NCBI RefSeq assembly: GCF_036946495.1
Contig: NZ_JAQIIX010000002.1
Location: 4,030,001-4,094,000, forward strand
Length of the DNA stretch: 64,000 nt
Reading direction: 5' to 3'
Source of the DNA: Mycolicibacterium neoaurum
GTDB taxonomy: Bacteria > Actinomycetota > Actinomycetes > Mycobacteriales > Mycobacteriaceae
Below are positions 34,831 through 42,802 of this stretch, one piece after another. Each line of letters opens with the position of its first letter. The stretch's first letter is position 1. A model generated the notes under the pieces. It made no database searches, had not been told where the DNA came from, and saw only the letters and a program-made list of their open reading frames with translations. Both the position numbers and the translations under genes were made by a program.

Positions 34831-35495
34831 GTGGAGACTCCTTGCTGGCGGGTGGGTTTGCGGGCGATCAGATACCCCTGCGGTGTCGATTCGACACCGT
34901 CGTCGTCGGGCGTGCGGACCAGTTGGGCATACATCGGGAGGCCCGCGGCGCCCAGTGAGTCGGCGACCGATTCCGGGCGGCGGCGTTCGAAGACCAGATC
35001 GACGTGTTCACCGAACGCCTCGGTGAGATGACGCGGTTGATCACCGACCTGGAAGGCCAGCAAGACGATTCCGCCGGGGGCCAATACGCGGTGGAACTCG
35101 GCGAACACCCCGGCCAGGGCGTCGTCGGGTACGTGGATGATCGAATACCACGCGCACACTCCGCCGACGCTTTCGTCGGGCAGCGGCAGCGCGGTCATCG
35201 AGCCGACGGTGAAATCGACACTCGGGCACGCTCGGCGTGCCTGGTCGATCATGTTGGGCGACAGATCGATTCCCGATACCGCGGCGCCGTACTCCCGCAG
35301 GATCGCGGTGGCCGCGCCGGTCCCGCAGCCGACGTCGACGACGGGCCACCCCGCCGGCACCGAATCGGCGAACGCCCGTAGCATCGCGCGGTCGACCGGC
35401 TTGTCGTTGAGGTGGGCGGCGAAGGCGTCGGCATAACCGGCAGCCGTGCGGTCATAACCGGCTCGGGTGCGCTCCAGGAACGAGATGTCAACCAT
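34827..35495 (-). CDS. Class I SAM-dependent methyltransferase
   Basis: A 222-residue small-molecule methyltransferase. SAM motif I is PVVDVGCGTGAATAILREYG, motif II SGIDLSPNMIDQAR, then SMTALPLPDESVGGVCAWYSIIHV and the late EFHRVLAPGGIVLLAFQVG. The residues around the active site give no substrate clue. I chose the ATG at 35495. The gene leads the two-gene unit with the SRPBCC protein and is divergent from a tiny membrane protein gene, with 24 bp between their starts. Confidence 0.87.
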   Translation of the reverse strand: MVDISFLERTRAGYDRTAAGYADAFAAHLNDKPVDRAMLRAFADSVPAGWPVVDVGCGTGAATAILREYGAAVSGIDLSPNMIDQARRACPSVDFTVGSMTALPLPDESVGGVCAWYSIIHVPDDALAGVFAEFHRVLAPGGIVLLAFQVGDQPRHLTEAFGEHVDLVFERRRPESVADSLGAAGLPMYAQLVRTPDDDGVESTPQGYLIARKPTRQQGVST

Positions 35496-35519
35496 CGCTG
35501 CCGAGGTTACTGTCGCAGT

Positions 35520-35705
35520 ATGCGTATCGCGGTGTTGTGCATCGGAATCGTCCTGGCGGCCTTCGGCACCCTGTTCGCGCTGCAGGGTTTCGGCGCCGTC
35601 GGAGGCAGCCCGATGAGCAACACCACCACCTGGTCGGTGCTCGGTCCGCTGATCGCCCTGATCGGTGTGGGCATCGCCGGTTATGCGTGGCGGCTCAAGC
35701 CGTGA
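35520..35705 (+). CDS. Small two-helix membrane protein
   Basis: A 61-residue protein with two hydrophobic segments (MRIAVLCIGIVLAAFGTLFAL and TTTWSVLGPLIALIGVGIAGY) joined by a short Gly/Ser loop, ending in a basic tail. No family recognised. The ATG at 35520 lies 24 bp from the divergent methyltransferase start, so the message may be leaderless. Confidence 0.65.
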   Translation: MRIAVLCIGIVLAAFGTLFALQGFGAVGGSPMSNTTTWSVLGPLIALIGVGIAGYAWRLKP

Positions 35706-35741
35706 CGCTCGGCCCGCTTTGGCCCGTGCGCGGCGGGCGTG

Positions 35742-35747
35742 TAACCT
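35742..35747 (+). promoter_or_regulatory. -10 box of the aroG leader transcript
   Basis: TAACCT fits the mycobacterial TANNNT -10 consensus and lies 7 bases before the GTG of the aroG leader peptide at 35755. Transcription starting at or next to that G would give a leaderless leader-peptide message. No convincing -35 is seen. Confidence 0.55.
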
Positions 35748-35754
35748 GTCCGTC

Positions 35755-35829
35755 GTGAACATCGGTGTATGCGCCGCCTATTGGCGCTTTATCAAGGCTC
35801 CGGGCGGAGCCGATAAAGCGTTGACCTAA
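35755..35829 (+). CDS. Aromatic amino-acid leader peptide upstream of aroG
   Basis: A 24-codon reading frame from GTG to TAA. It contains the run A-A-Y-W-R-F-I-K: one Tyr, one Trp and one Phe codon within four positions (35779-35790). These are the three end products that control DAHP synthase, and such clustering is the mark of an attenuation leader. The frame runs through the first hairpin of the attenuator and ends 105 bp before aroG. I judge it real because codon content, hairpins and the downstream gene agree. Confidence 0.8.
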   Translation: MNIGVCAAYWRFIKAPGGADKALT

Positions 35830-35876
35830 CCGCGCATCCACCCGGAGCCCAGGCAGTGACCACAAGGTCGCTGCCT
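35785..35876 (+). promoter_or_regulatory. Transcription attenuator of aroG
   Basis: Stem A: CGCTTTATC (35785-35793) and GGCTCC (35796-35801) pair with GGAGCC (35806-35811) and GATAAAGCG (35812-35820), forming one long hairpin with an AA bulge, starting at the Arg-Phe codons. GGCTCCGGG (35796-35804) can instead pair perfectly with CCCGGAGCC at 35841-35849. A terminator-like hairpin follows: AGGCAGTGACC (35851-35861), loop ACAA, GGTCGCTGCCT (35866-35876), 11 pairs with one G-U, then a short T-containing run. A ribosome stalled at Tyr/Trp/Phe would disrupt stem A. The exact switch logic is inferred. Confidence 0.75.
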
Positions 35877-35934
35877 TTCGTCATTACGAGGGCGCCGAAA
35901 ACTCACGCAGGTGCCCGTAGCAGGAAGGCACCCC

Positions 35935-36987
35935 ATGAATCTGGCGCAGATCGCCACCGCACCCGCGACATCGGACCGGCGGATCCGCAGTTTCAGCGAG
36001 ATCCCCAGCCCGCACGATGTGCTCACGGAGTTCCCGCTGGGCGCGCGGCGGGCCGAGCGGGTGGCGCGCGACCGCGACGAGATCGCCGACATCCTGGCCG
36101 GTCGCGATGACCGCCTGCTCGTCGTGGTTGGACCGTGCTCGGTGCACGACCCCGAGGCCGCGCTCGACTACGCCGGCCGGCTGGCCACGGTGGCCGAGGA
36201 ACTCGCCGACCGGCTCAAGATCGTCATGCGGGTGTACTTCGAGAAGCCCCGCACCACGATCGGCTGGAAGGGTCTGATCAACGATCCGGGCATGGACAAC
36301 ACCTTCGACGTCACGCGGGGGCTGCGCACCGCGCGCCAGTTGCTGCTCGACGTCATCGACATCGGTCTGCCGGTCGGATGTGAATTCCTCGAGCCCACCA
36401 GCCCGCAGTACATCGCCGACGCCGTTGCCTGGGGCGCCATCGGGGCCCGCACCACCGAATCGCAAGTGCACCGGCAGCTGGCCTCGGGTCTGTCCATGCC
36501 GGTGGGATTCAAGAACGGCACCGACGGCAACATCCAGGTCGCCGTCGACGGTGTGAATGCCGCTGCGGCCCAACATGTCTTCTTCGGGATGGATGACATG
36601 GGCCGGGGTGCGCTGGTGAACACCGCGGGCAACGAGGACTGCCATGTGATCCTGCGCGGCGGCACCGGCGGACCCAACTACGACGCCGCCGCGATCAATG
36701 CGGTGGCCGACAAGCTGGTGGCCGCCGGCCTGCCCGGTCGGGTCGTCATCGACTGCAGCCACGCCAATTCCGGCAAGGATCACATCCGGCAGGCCGTCGT
36801 GGCCGCCGAGGTGGCCCAGCTGGTGCGCGACGGGCTGCCGGTCAGCGGTGTCATGTTGGAGAGCTTCCTGGTGGCCGGTGCCCAGTCGCCGGATGCCAAG
36901 CCGCTGACCTACGGCCAGTCGGTCACCGACAAGTGCATGGATTGGGCCACAACGGATCTGGTGTTGCGCGAGCTCGCGCGTCGCTGA
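35935..36987 (+). CDS. aroG: Type I 3-deoxy-7-phosphoheptulonate (DAHP) synthase
   Basis: A 350-residue metal-dependent enzyme joining phosphoenolpyruvate and erythrose-4-phosphate, the entry to the shikimate pathway. It is the E. coli AroF/G/H type, with VVVGPCSVHDPEAALDYA, MRVYFEKPRTTIGWKGLINDP, GFKNGTDGN and VIDCSHANSGKDH (metal-binding His). The N-terminal arm RIRSFSEIPSPHDVLTEFPL is where feedback inhibitors act in this class. Mycobacteria usually rely on the unrelated type II enzyme, so this is a second, differently regulated one. AGGAAGG precedes the ATG. Confidence 0.95.
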   Translation: MNLAQIATAPATSDRRIRSFSEIPSPHDVLTEFPLGARRAERVARDRDEIADILAGRDDRLLVVVGPCSVHDPEAALDYAGRLATVAEELADRLKIVMRVYFEKPRTTIGWKGLINDPGMDNTFDVTRGLRTARQLLLDVIDIGLPVGCEFLEPTSPQYIADAVAWGAIGARTTESQVHRQLASGLSMPVGFKNGTDGNIQVAVDGVNAAAAQHVFFGMDDMGRGALVNTAGNEDCHVILRGGTGGPNYDAAAINAVADKLVAAGLPGRVVIDCSHANSGKDHIRQAVVAAEVAQLVRDGLPVSGVMLESFLVAGAQSPDAKPLTYGQSVTDKCMDWATTDLVLRELARR

Positions 36988-36992
36988 ACCGG

Positions 36993-37538
36993 CTAGCCCT
37001 GCTCGTCGAGCAGGGCCAGCAGGGCCTGGGTGGTCTTCCAGTTCCGGATCGTCATGTGCTTGTACTCGGCGGTGGTGGTGATCTTGCTCAACCTGCTCTT
37101 GGTCCGTTCGGCGCTCAGCCGGGCGAAGTACACCACCCCGGTGCCCGGCCAGGCCTGATCGACCCCGTCGCGCAGCGTGACGATATCCATCACACGCGCC
37201 GCGGTCAGGGGTGCCTTGAGGAAGATCGCGTCGGAATGGAACGTGTCGGGGTCGGCCCCGAAACCCTTGGGCGCCTTGGTGACCACGTTGCGCAGTTGGC
37301 GGTGTGAACGGACGACCACGACCAGCGGAACGCCGAACGCCTTCTCCAGGATGCCCTCGATGGCGCTCTCCAGGTTCGCGGGATCGTCGTCGGTGTCGAA
37401 CAGCACGTTGCCCGACTGGATGTAGGTGCGCACGTTGTCGTAACCGTGCGCGTCGAGTGTGGCGCGCAGATCCTTCATCGCGATGATGTTCTTGCCGCCG
37501 ACGTTGATTCCGCGCAGCAGCGCGACGTAGCGGGCCAT
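36993..37538 (-). CDS. DUF1697 family protein
   Basis: A 181-residue protein with the standard DUF1697 start ARYVALLRGINVGGKNIIAMKDLR, followed by TYIQSGNVLFDT and the C-terminal TTAEYKHMTIRNWKT. The fold is ferredoxin-like; biochemical role unknown. Convergent with aroG with a 5-bp gap and no terminator visible. Confidence 0.9.
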   Translation of the reverse strand: MARYVALLRGINVGGKNIIAMKDLRATLDAHGYDNVRTYIQSGNVLFDTDDDPANLESAIEGILEKAFGVPLVVVVRSHRQLRNVVTKAPKGFGADPDTFHSDAIFLKAPLTAARVMDIVTLRDGVDQAWPGTGVVYFARLSAERTKSRLSKITTTAEYKHMTIRNWKTTQALLALLDEQG

Positions 37539-37594
37539 CAGCCGAACTCGACGTTGCTGCGGTGCATCGCACCGAAGCTACTAGCATTCCGCCC

Positions 37595-38026
37595 ATGGCA
37601 AAGGTCGAACTTTCCCGCGAGCTGTCGATCGACCCGCAGACCGCATGGGACCACGTGTCGAACCTCGACGAACTGGGGGACTGGCTGGTCCTGCACGAGG
37701 GCTGGCGCAGTGATGTGCCCGACGAACTGTCCGCCGGCACGACGCTGATCGGGGTGGCCGGCGCGAAGGGCATGCGCAACAGGGTCACCTGGACTGTCCG
37801 CAAGTTCGACGCTCCACGGCTGTTGGAGGTCACCGGCAAGGGGGTCGGCGGGACCAAGTACGGGCTGAAGATGGCCGTGAAGCCGACCGCGTCGGGGTGC
37901 GCGTTCACCGTCACCATCGACCTGGGCGGGCCGCCGCTGTTCGGTCCGATCGGTGCGGTCGCGGCACGCACCGTCAAGGGCGATATCGAGCGGTCGGTCG
38001 ACAAGTTCGAGTCGCTGTACGCCTGA
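37595..38026 (+). CDS. SRPBCC family protein (TB18.5-like)
   Basis: A 143-residue START-like protein: MAKVELSRELSIDPQTAWDHVSNLDELGDW at the N-terminus, a beta core (TTLIGVAGAKGMRNRVTWTV), and a C-terminal helix (GDIERSVDKFESLYA). It resembles mycobacterial Rv0164-type proteins by eye. Ligand unknown. It lies 19 bp before a secreted esterase gene, possibly one unit. Confidence 0.82.
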   Translation: MAKVELSRELSIDPQTAWDHVSNLDELGDWLVLHEGWRSDVPDELSAGTTLIGVAGAKGMRNRVTWTVRKFDAPRLLEVTGKGVGGTKYGLKMAVKPTASGCAFTVTIDLGGPPLFGPIGAVAARTVKGDIERSVDKFESLYA

Positions 38027-38045
38027 AGCATCTAAGCTCGGCCAC

Positions 38046-38942
38046 GTGTGGGGGAGACGCGCCGCGGCGTTGCTGGTGGGCCTGGTCTGTGTGCTGGCAC
38101 CGGTGCCGGTGGCCGCCGCTGACGCGCCGGTGGCACATATCGACTTCGGTGGGCTGAGTCGCACCTATCAGGTGCATGTGCCGCCAGGGACGCCGAAGGG
38201 GCTGGTGCTCAGCCTGCATGCCGGCGGGCAGACCGGCGCGCAGCAGGCCGCGCTGACCGACTTCGATCCGGTGGCCGATCAGCACGGTTATGTCGTGGTC
38301 TATCCCGATGGGATCGACTTCAGCTGGGCCGACGGGCGCGGCGCTTCGGTGCCCGACCGCACCGGCGTCGACGATGTCGGATTCCTGGTGACGTTGGTGC
38401 AGCGGCTTTCGGCCGACTACGGGATACCGCCGGGACGGGTGTTCGCCACCGGGTTGTCGGCGGGCGGCTTCATGGCGAACCGGTTGGCGTGTGAGCGTGC
38501 CGACGTGTTCGCCGCCATCGCGACCGTCGGTGCGTCGCTCGGGACCAATGTCGGGTGCCATCCGTCGCGCCCGGTGTCGGTGCTGACCATCCACGGCACG
38601 CTGGACCCGATCGTGCCCATCGGCGGTGGGCCGATGATGGGCCGCGGTGGGGCGAGCACCGTCCTGGCGGCCACCGCGCTGGTCGACAGTTGGCGACACC
38701 TCGACGGCTGTGACGCGGATCCGTTGATCGAACCGCAGCCCGGCGTCGATGCCCAGTTCGTCGAGCGGGTCAGTTATCGCTGCGCCGAGGGTTCGGCGGT
38801 GGTCTACATGCGGGTCGACGGCGGTGGGCACACCTGGCCCGGGGCGCCGGAGATACTGCCAGCCAACCAGGTGGGCCCAGCGATCCGGTCGTTCAGCGCC
38901 TCCGAGTCCGCCGCGGTGTTCTTCGACGAACACGGGCGCTGA
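38046..38942 (+). CDS. Secreted PHB depolymerase-family esterase
   Basis: A 298-residue alpha/beta hydrolase exported by a signal peptide (WGRRAAALLVGLVCVLAPVPVAAADA, cleavage near residue 26). Nucleophile elbow ATGLSAGGFMANRLA, acid IHGTLDPIVP and His in GGGHTWPGAP, a complete triad in the order of the LpqC/poly(3-hydroxybutyrate) depolymerase group. Cysteines (NRLACERADV, NVGCHPS, YRCAEGS) fit an extracellular location. The actual ester substrate is not known. GTG start at 38046. Confidence 0.88.
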   Translation: MWGRRAAALLVGLVCVLAPVPVAAADAPVAHIDFGGLSRTYQVHVPPGTPKGLVLSLHAGGQTGAQQAALTDFDPVADQHGYVVVYPDGIDFSWADGRGASVPDRTGVDDVGFLVTLVQRLSADYGIPPGRVFATGLSAGGFMANRLACERADVFAAIATVGASLGTNVGCHPSRPVSVLTIHGTLDPIVPIGGGPMMGRGGASTVLAATALVDSWRHLDGCDADPLIEPQPGVDAQFVERVSYRCAEGSAVVYMRVDGGGHTWPGAPEILPANQVGPAIRSFSASESAAVFFDEHGR

Positions 38943-38967
38943 CTTCCGCCGACCTACGTTTCGAACA

Positions 38968-38973
38968 TATGAT
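38968..38973 (+). promoter_or_regulatory. -10 box for a leaderless gene
   Basis: TATGAT, a near-ideal TANNNT box, ends 6 bases before the GTG at 38980, so transcription should start at the initiation codon itself. There is no Shine-Dalgarno sequence before that GTG, which supports a leaderless message. Confidence 0.6.
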
Positions 38974-38979
38974 CGAACG

Positions 38980-39285
38980 GTGGGTGAGATGCAGTCCATC
39001 GGGTACGGCGGGCAGCCCACGCGCGAGGTGTTCCGCCGGGTCGATCCGCCACAGACCGTGCTGGTCGATCTGGCCGCGCTGTTCCCACGCCAGCCGCACT
39101 GCCGGTGGGGCCGTCAGCACCCGCTCGGGCTGCAGATGCACAAGGTCGTCGAGGCGCAGCTGACCTGCTGGGGGTTGTGCGAACAGGGTGCGTGGTGGGG
39201 CCTGGTCACCTACCCGGTGCGCTTCGGGGCACGGGAACGACCGGTGACGCATTGGGTTCCGGCCTGGATGCTGACCCTGGGCTGA
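38980..39285 (+). CDS. Conserved hypothetical small protein, probably leaderless
   Basis: A 101-residue soluble protein I do not recognise. It is rich in Trp, Gln and Gly (RWGRQHPLGLQMHKVVEAQLTCWG, GAWWGLVTYPVRFG, HWVPAWML). The start GTG at 38980 fits the adjacent -10 box; the ATG at 38989 is the alternative. No signal peptide or transmembrane helix. The compact composition with repeated aromatic residues suggests a beta-rich fold, but no function can be stated. Confidence 0.65.
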   Translation: MGEMQSIGYGGQPTREVFRRVDPPQTVLVDLAALFPRQPHCRWGRQHPLGLQMHKVVEAQLTCWGLCEQGAWWGLVTYPVRFGARERPVTHWVPAWMLTLG

Positions 39286-39310
39286 CGGTGGTGGGTGAGA
39301 TGCTGCTTGC

Positions 39311-40129
39311 GTGGCAGATAACGCGGTCGACGATGTCGTGAAGGACCGGGCGGTGCAGTACAACATCGCCCTGACGGTCCTTGCGGTGCTGACCGCGGTG
39401 GTGGCGCTGCTGACCAATCTGACCGGCGGCGGCTGGGAGCTCGGATTGCGGATCACGACCGTCGTGCTGGCCACGGCCACGGCCGTCACCGGGTTGTTCA
39501 AATTCCGCAACGAGCGTGCCTACAAGGCGCAGCAGGAGGGGCAGAAGGCCGATCTGGAGCAGGCGTTGCGTGCCGAGTCGCGGCGGACCTCGCTGCTGAT
39601 CAACGGCGCGATGCTGGGCACCGCCGACAAACTGCGCCGGTTCGCGGCCATGGACCAGACCGCCCGGGATCGCGAGATCAGCGGGTTCCGGTCGTCCATC
39701 GTCAGCAAGGTGTGCGACCTGATGCAAAGCGATGCGCCGCGTGCCGCCTACTTCCGGGTGCAGCGCCGTCCCGGCGGTTCCCGGGTGATGACATGTGGGT
39801 CCTATGTCGACTCGATCAACCGCGAGGATTCCTTCACCAGTGAGTTCGTCGAGGGGACTGGGGGTGATCAGGGCGTGTGGACGCTGATCGACCATGGTGA
39901 CGTCGAGAGCAGCAATGACACCGATGCGCACATCCCGGAGACCTGGGATGTCAGCAGGGGGCGCATCTACAAGTCGTTCGTGTCGGTGGCGGTGCGTGCC
40001 GACGTGGCCTTCGGGATGCTGACGGCCAACACCTTGGAGAAGGATGGGTTCAGCGCGTCCGATATCGCCTCGATCAAGATCCTGGCGCACCTGTTGGCCG
40101 CGGCCGAGGCGACGGGGCGGTCGCGATGA
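39311..40129 (+). CDS. Two-helix membrane protein with a GAF-like cytoplasmic domain
   Basis: A 272-residue protein. Two transmembrane helices at about residues 17-37 and 45-65 form a hairpin. A charged, probably coiled-coil helix follows (FRNERAYKAQQEGQKADLEQALRAESRR, 66-95). The C-terminal ~170 residues resemble a GAF-type sensor domain (AAYFRVQRRPGGSRVMTCGSYVDS ... ILAHLLAAAEATG). There is no kinase, cyclase or DNA-binding output domain, so signalling would need a partner. The GTG start is 25 bp after the preceding gene. The GAF assignment is by eye. Confidence 0.65.
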   Translation: MADNAVDDVVKDRAVQYNIALTVLAVLTAVVALLTNLTGGGWELGLRITTVVLATATAVTGLFKFRNERAYKAQQEGQKADLEQALRAESRRTSLLINGAMLGTADKLRRFAAMDQTARDREISGFRSSIVSKVCDLMQSDAPRAAYFRVQRRPGGSRVMTCGSYVDSINREDSFTSEFVEGTGGDQGVWTLIDHGDVESSNDTDAHIPETWDVSRGRIYKSFVSVAVRADVAFGMLTANTLEKDGFSASDIASIKILAHLLAAAEATGRSR

Positions 40130-40181
40130 CGCGGGGGACGGGTTCGCCCGTGTTGTCGGATGGCGCCGCTAGGCTGACGGT

Positions 40182-40370
40182 ATGTCGAGGAAGGGAGTGC
40201 AGACCATGGCTCGTGCCGTGCAGTTCCACGACGATGACATGAAACGCGCCTGGGAAGAGGCGATCGTGGCCGAGCGGGAGGCCGAGTTGCATCCCGAGCG
40301 CACCGCCGAGCGTCGGCGCCGGCTGATCCGCTGGGTACAGGCGCGCGATCTCGCGGCGTCGGTCGCGTAG
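40182..40370 (+). CDS. Small charged protein, probably leaderless
   Basis: A 62-residue protein dominated by a long charged helix (KRAWEEAIVAEREAELHPERTAERRRRLIRWVQAR). TAGGCT at 40170-40175 is followed after 6 bases by the ATG at 40182, the spacing of a leaderless start. An internal ATG at 40206, with AAGGGAG upstream, is the alternative and would give 54 residues. No family recognised. Confidence 0.6.
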   Translation: MSRKGVQTMARAVQFHDDDMKRAWEEAIVAEREAELHPERTAERRRRLIRWVQARDLAASVA

Positions 40371-40390
40371 CGGTCCAGGCGCAGTCGGGC

Positions 40391-41116
40391 ATGCCCGAGC
40401 CCTCGGGTGGTGAGGATCCCACCGGCTACATGGCCGATGCCGGGTCGCCCACCGAGCTGGCCGGCGTCGCCGATGCGGACACCCAATCGGCGTTCGCCTG
40501 GGGGCTGGATGAGGAACCCGAACCACAAGCACCACGCACGCTGAGCCCGTCGGTGATCACCGCCGGTGCCGTGGCGGCGGCCGTGGTCGTGATCGCCGCG
40601 GCGTCGGCGGTCGCGGTATGGGCATTGCGCGATGATCCGGTGAGCGCGCCGGCGCCCCGGCCGGATCTGCTCAACGGGGTGTATCACGTTGAATACCAAC
40701 CGGACCGGGCCACGACGTCGGGTACCGACCGTCCGGTCAGCTGGGGTGTGCAGGGTGCGCCGACCCAGGATTGGCTGACGCTGACCACCACATGTGCCGA
40801 CGGACCCTGTATCGCCAGCGGGGAGGTGCTCGGCCCCGACCGGCAGCGGAGGGCCGGAGCGCGGACGCTGTCGTTCCAGCTCACCGACGGGACATGGCGC
40901 GATATCGCGCCGGCCCGGGTGAAGTCCACCTGTCGTTACGCCGACGGATCGATCGCCGGTGAGTCGTGGACGACGGTGACCCTGGGGTTCACGCCGCGTC
41001 CCGACGGCACGTTCACCGGTGAGCTGACCACGGTGGTCGACACCAATGAGTGCGGCGATCAGGGGAACACCGTGGTGACGCCGTTGACGGCGGCCCGGGT
41101 GGGGGAGGCGGTGTGA
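40391..41116 (+). CDS. Single-pass membrane protein with extracytoplasmic domain
   Basis: A 241-residue protein. The N-terminal ~50 residues are acidic and cytoplasmic. One transmembrane helix follows (about 55-77, VITAGAVAAAVVVIAAASAVAVW), then an outer domain of about 160 residues with four cysteines (TTTCADGPC, STCRYADG, TNECGD) likely in disulphides. The general design is shared by many mycobacterial exported proteins. The last 60 bp of the gene are duplicated at 41900, which marks the edge of the accessory region. Confidence 0.72.
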   Translation: MPEPSGGEDPTGYMADAGSPTELAGVADADTQSAFAWGLDEEPEPQAPRTLSPSVITAGAVAAAVVVIAAASAVAVWALRDDPVSAPAPRPDLLNGVYHVEYQPDRATTSGTDRPVSWGVQGAPTQDWLTLTTTCADGPCIASGEVLGPDRQRRAGARTLSFQLTDGTWRDIAPARVKSTCRYADGSIAGESWTTVTLGFTPRPDGTFTGELTTVVDTNECGDQGNTVVTPLTAARVGEAV

Positions 41117-41160
41117 AAGTGCGTAGGTGCAAGGTCAGGGTTCCATGTGCGTAGGCAAGC
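41057..41160 (+). repeat. Direct repeat, copy 1 (gene 3' end plus downstream)
   Basis: About 104 bp, covering the last 60 bp of the preceding gene and 44 bp beyond its stop. It recurs at 41900-42002. The first 51 bases are identical; later there are a few substitutions and small indels. Confidence 0.85.
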
Positions 41161-41223
41161 GGCTCCAGGTTCTGGCCGAGCTCTGATTGGCCGAGAACCA
41201 GTGTTGAGCTGCCAATCTTCTGA

Positions 41224-41820
41224 ATGGCGGCACTATCGCGAGGCTGGTATCTAGGACTGGTGAGGCTGGCGCAAGAGTGGTCGAGTTTCTTCACAGTGCT
41301 TGCCTCGGTGTCGGCGGCTGTAATGGCGTTGTTATTCGTGGCTTTGCAGACTCAAGCAGATCGTTGGCGCGCCGCACCTCTTCGTCGTTTGGGCGCGGTA
41401 AGGAATCTCATTGAGTTGTCGTCGCCTCTAGTAGTGAGCCTCACCGCCCTGTTGCCCGGAGGATCTTGGCGAGTGGGCGGCACGATCGTCGGGGTTGTCG
41501 GTTGTGCCACCGTGCCGTATTACGTTCACGTTTTCCGTAGGGAATGGAACCGTGGCAGGGACAAGATCGGTATGTACGAGTGGATTCAGGTTTCGCTTGG
41601 CACTGCTTTTCTGTCAGGTGTTTTTGGCTCTGTGCTCATCTACTCGCTTATAGGAACTCATGAAGCAATGGTTTTGGTATCGAGCGCGTCGATTTGGAGC
41701 CTCGCGTCGGGCGTCATGCAAACTTGGTATTTGCTCGCGTCTGATAATCCCGCCCTGACCTGTAAGCCTTCGCTTGCTCGAACCCAGCTGAGTGACGGCG
41801 GCTCGCCGCGTGGCGAGTGA
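41224..41820 (+). CDS. Hypothetical membrane protein in the duplicated segment
   Basis: A 198-residue protein with about five hydrophobic segments (FFTVLASVSAAVMALLFVA, LIELSSPLVVSLTALLPGG, VGGTIVGVVGCATVPYYVHVF, LGTAFLSGVFGSVLIYSLIG, MVLVSSASIWSLASGV). Codon use is less GC-biased than in the flanking chromosome, a sign of transfer. It is the only gene between the two copies of the 104-bp repeat. No family recognised; a sensor, immunity or transport role cannot be separated from sequence alone. Confidence 0.68.
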   Translation: MAALSRGWYLGLVRLAQEWSSFFTVLASVSAAVMALLFVALQTQADRWRAAPLRRLGAVRNLIELSSPLVVSLTALLPGGSWRVGGTIVGVVGCATVPYYVHVFRREWNRGRDKIGMYEWIQVSLGTAFLSGVFGSVLIYSLIGTHEAMVLVSSASIWSLASGVMQTWYLLASDNPALTCKPSLARTQLSDGGSPRGE

Positions 41821-41899
41821 CGGTAAAGCAGACTCTGACTAGCTGAATCTGACGCCATAGAGCTTGGTTTGACCGATGGTCGCTATCAAGGGCCGGAGT

Positions 41900-42002
41900 G
41901 ATCAGGGGAACACCGTGGTGACGCCGTTGACGGCGGCCCGGGTGGGGGATGAGGTGTGAACTGCGTAGGTGCAAGGTCAGGGCTCCATGTGCGTAGGCAA
42001 GC
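41900..42002 (+). repeat. Direct repeat, copy 2
   Basis: The second copy, 843 bp from the first. It has no open gene leading into it: the bases before 41900 do not match the original gene, so only its 3' end was copied. Copies share the 51-base block beginning GATCAGGGGAACACC and the downstream AAGGTCAGGG and GTGCGTAGGCAAGC motifs. Confidence 0.85.
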
Positions 42003-42188
42003 ACCGAAGTTGGATAGAACCCAAGTTCGTTTGCGGAACCCTGACCCGCACTCAACGAGAACTATCCGATTGGATGCGTCCTCGCAGCTGAATATACCCA
42101 ATCGTGGCTGAGATCACACGCCGAGGGTCGAGCGCCGAAAGTTTGCCGGTCTAGCTGTCGGGCATGCAGACCCTGGAGGCTGACGAGG

Positions 42189-42802
42189 ATGAGTGCCGTG
42201 AAAACCGCCCTTGCCGTTGTCGTGGTGTCGACGTTGGTACTGACGGCCTGCGGAGCGACAAGCGGAGACCACGGTGGGGCAGTGTTGACCAGCACCGAGA
42301 GCAGCGATCCGGAAGCCACCTTGTGGACGAGGCCCTCGTTCGAGGATGCGCAACGGCAATACCGTGCGGCCGTTCAGGACTGGGCCACCCAGATCGCGTC
42401 GATGTTGCGACGTTGACTGGAACCCACCCCGGAACTACCTGCTCACTTTTCGACCGGAGCTGACAGATGTCACCGGGTTTGACCTGGCGGGTGAAAGAGG
42501 ACAGCTGGGGAGGATGCACCGGCGGGTACGCCCACACACCGGGGGTCCATGCCTGTATCTACGTCGCCTTCGATGGCCCGATACCCGATGCGGCGTGGCC
42601 GTCGGCGCTCGACGTGGTGCAACGGGGCGCCGCACAGCTCGGCGCCACGGCGGCAACCACCACCGTCGACCGGCCAGGGGATCACATCGTGATCTTCTCT
42701 GGCACCGACGGGAGCACGGTCGAATTCGGAACCAAGGCCGCTGGGGTGTTGTCGGCGAAGTCGGATTCTCGGCTGCGGCGGGCGGATATGTCGGGGAAGT
42801 AG
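42189..42802 (+). pseudogene. Broken lipoprotein gene (LppA-like)
   Basis: Two pieces. The first (42189-42416) begins with a lipoprotein signal peptide, KTALAVVVVSTLVLTACGA, and a stretch ending RQYRAAVQDWATQIASML before a stop. The second (42467-42802, another frame) continues with LTWRVKEDSWGGCTGGYA and a cysteine pattern plus IYVAFDGPIPDAAWPSALDVV. Joined, they look like one small LppA-type lipoprotein interrupted by about 50 bp of unrelated sequence and a frame change. The second piece alone could still be translated from its ATG, but without a signal peptide. Assignment to LppA is by eye. Confidence 0.5.
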
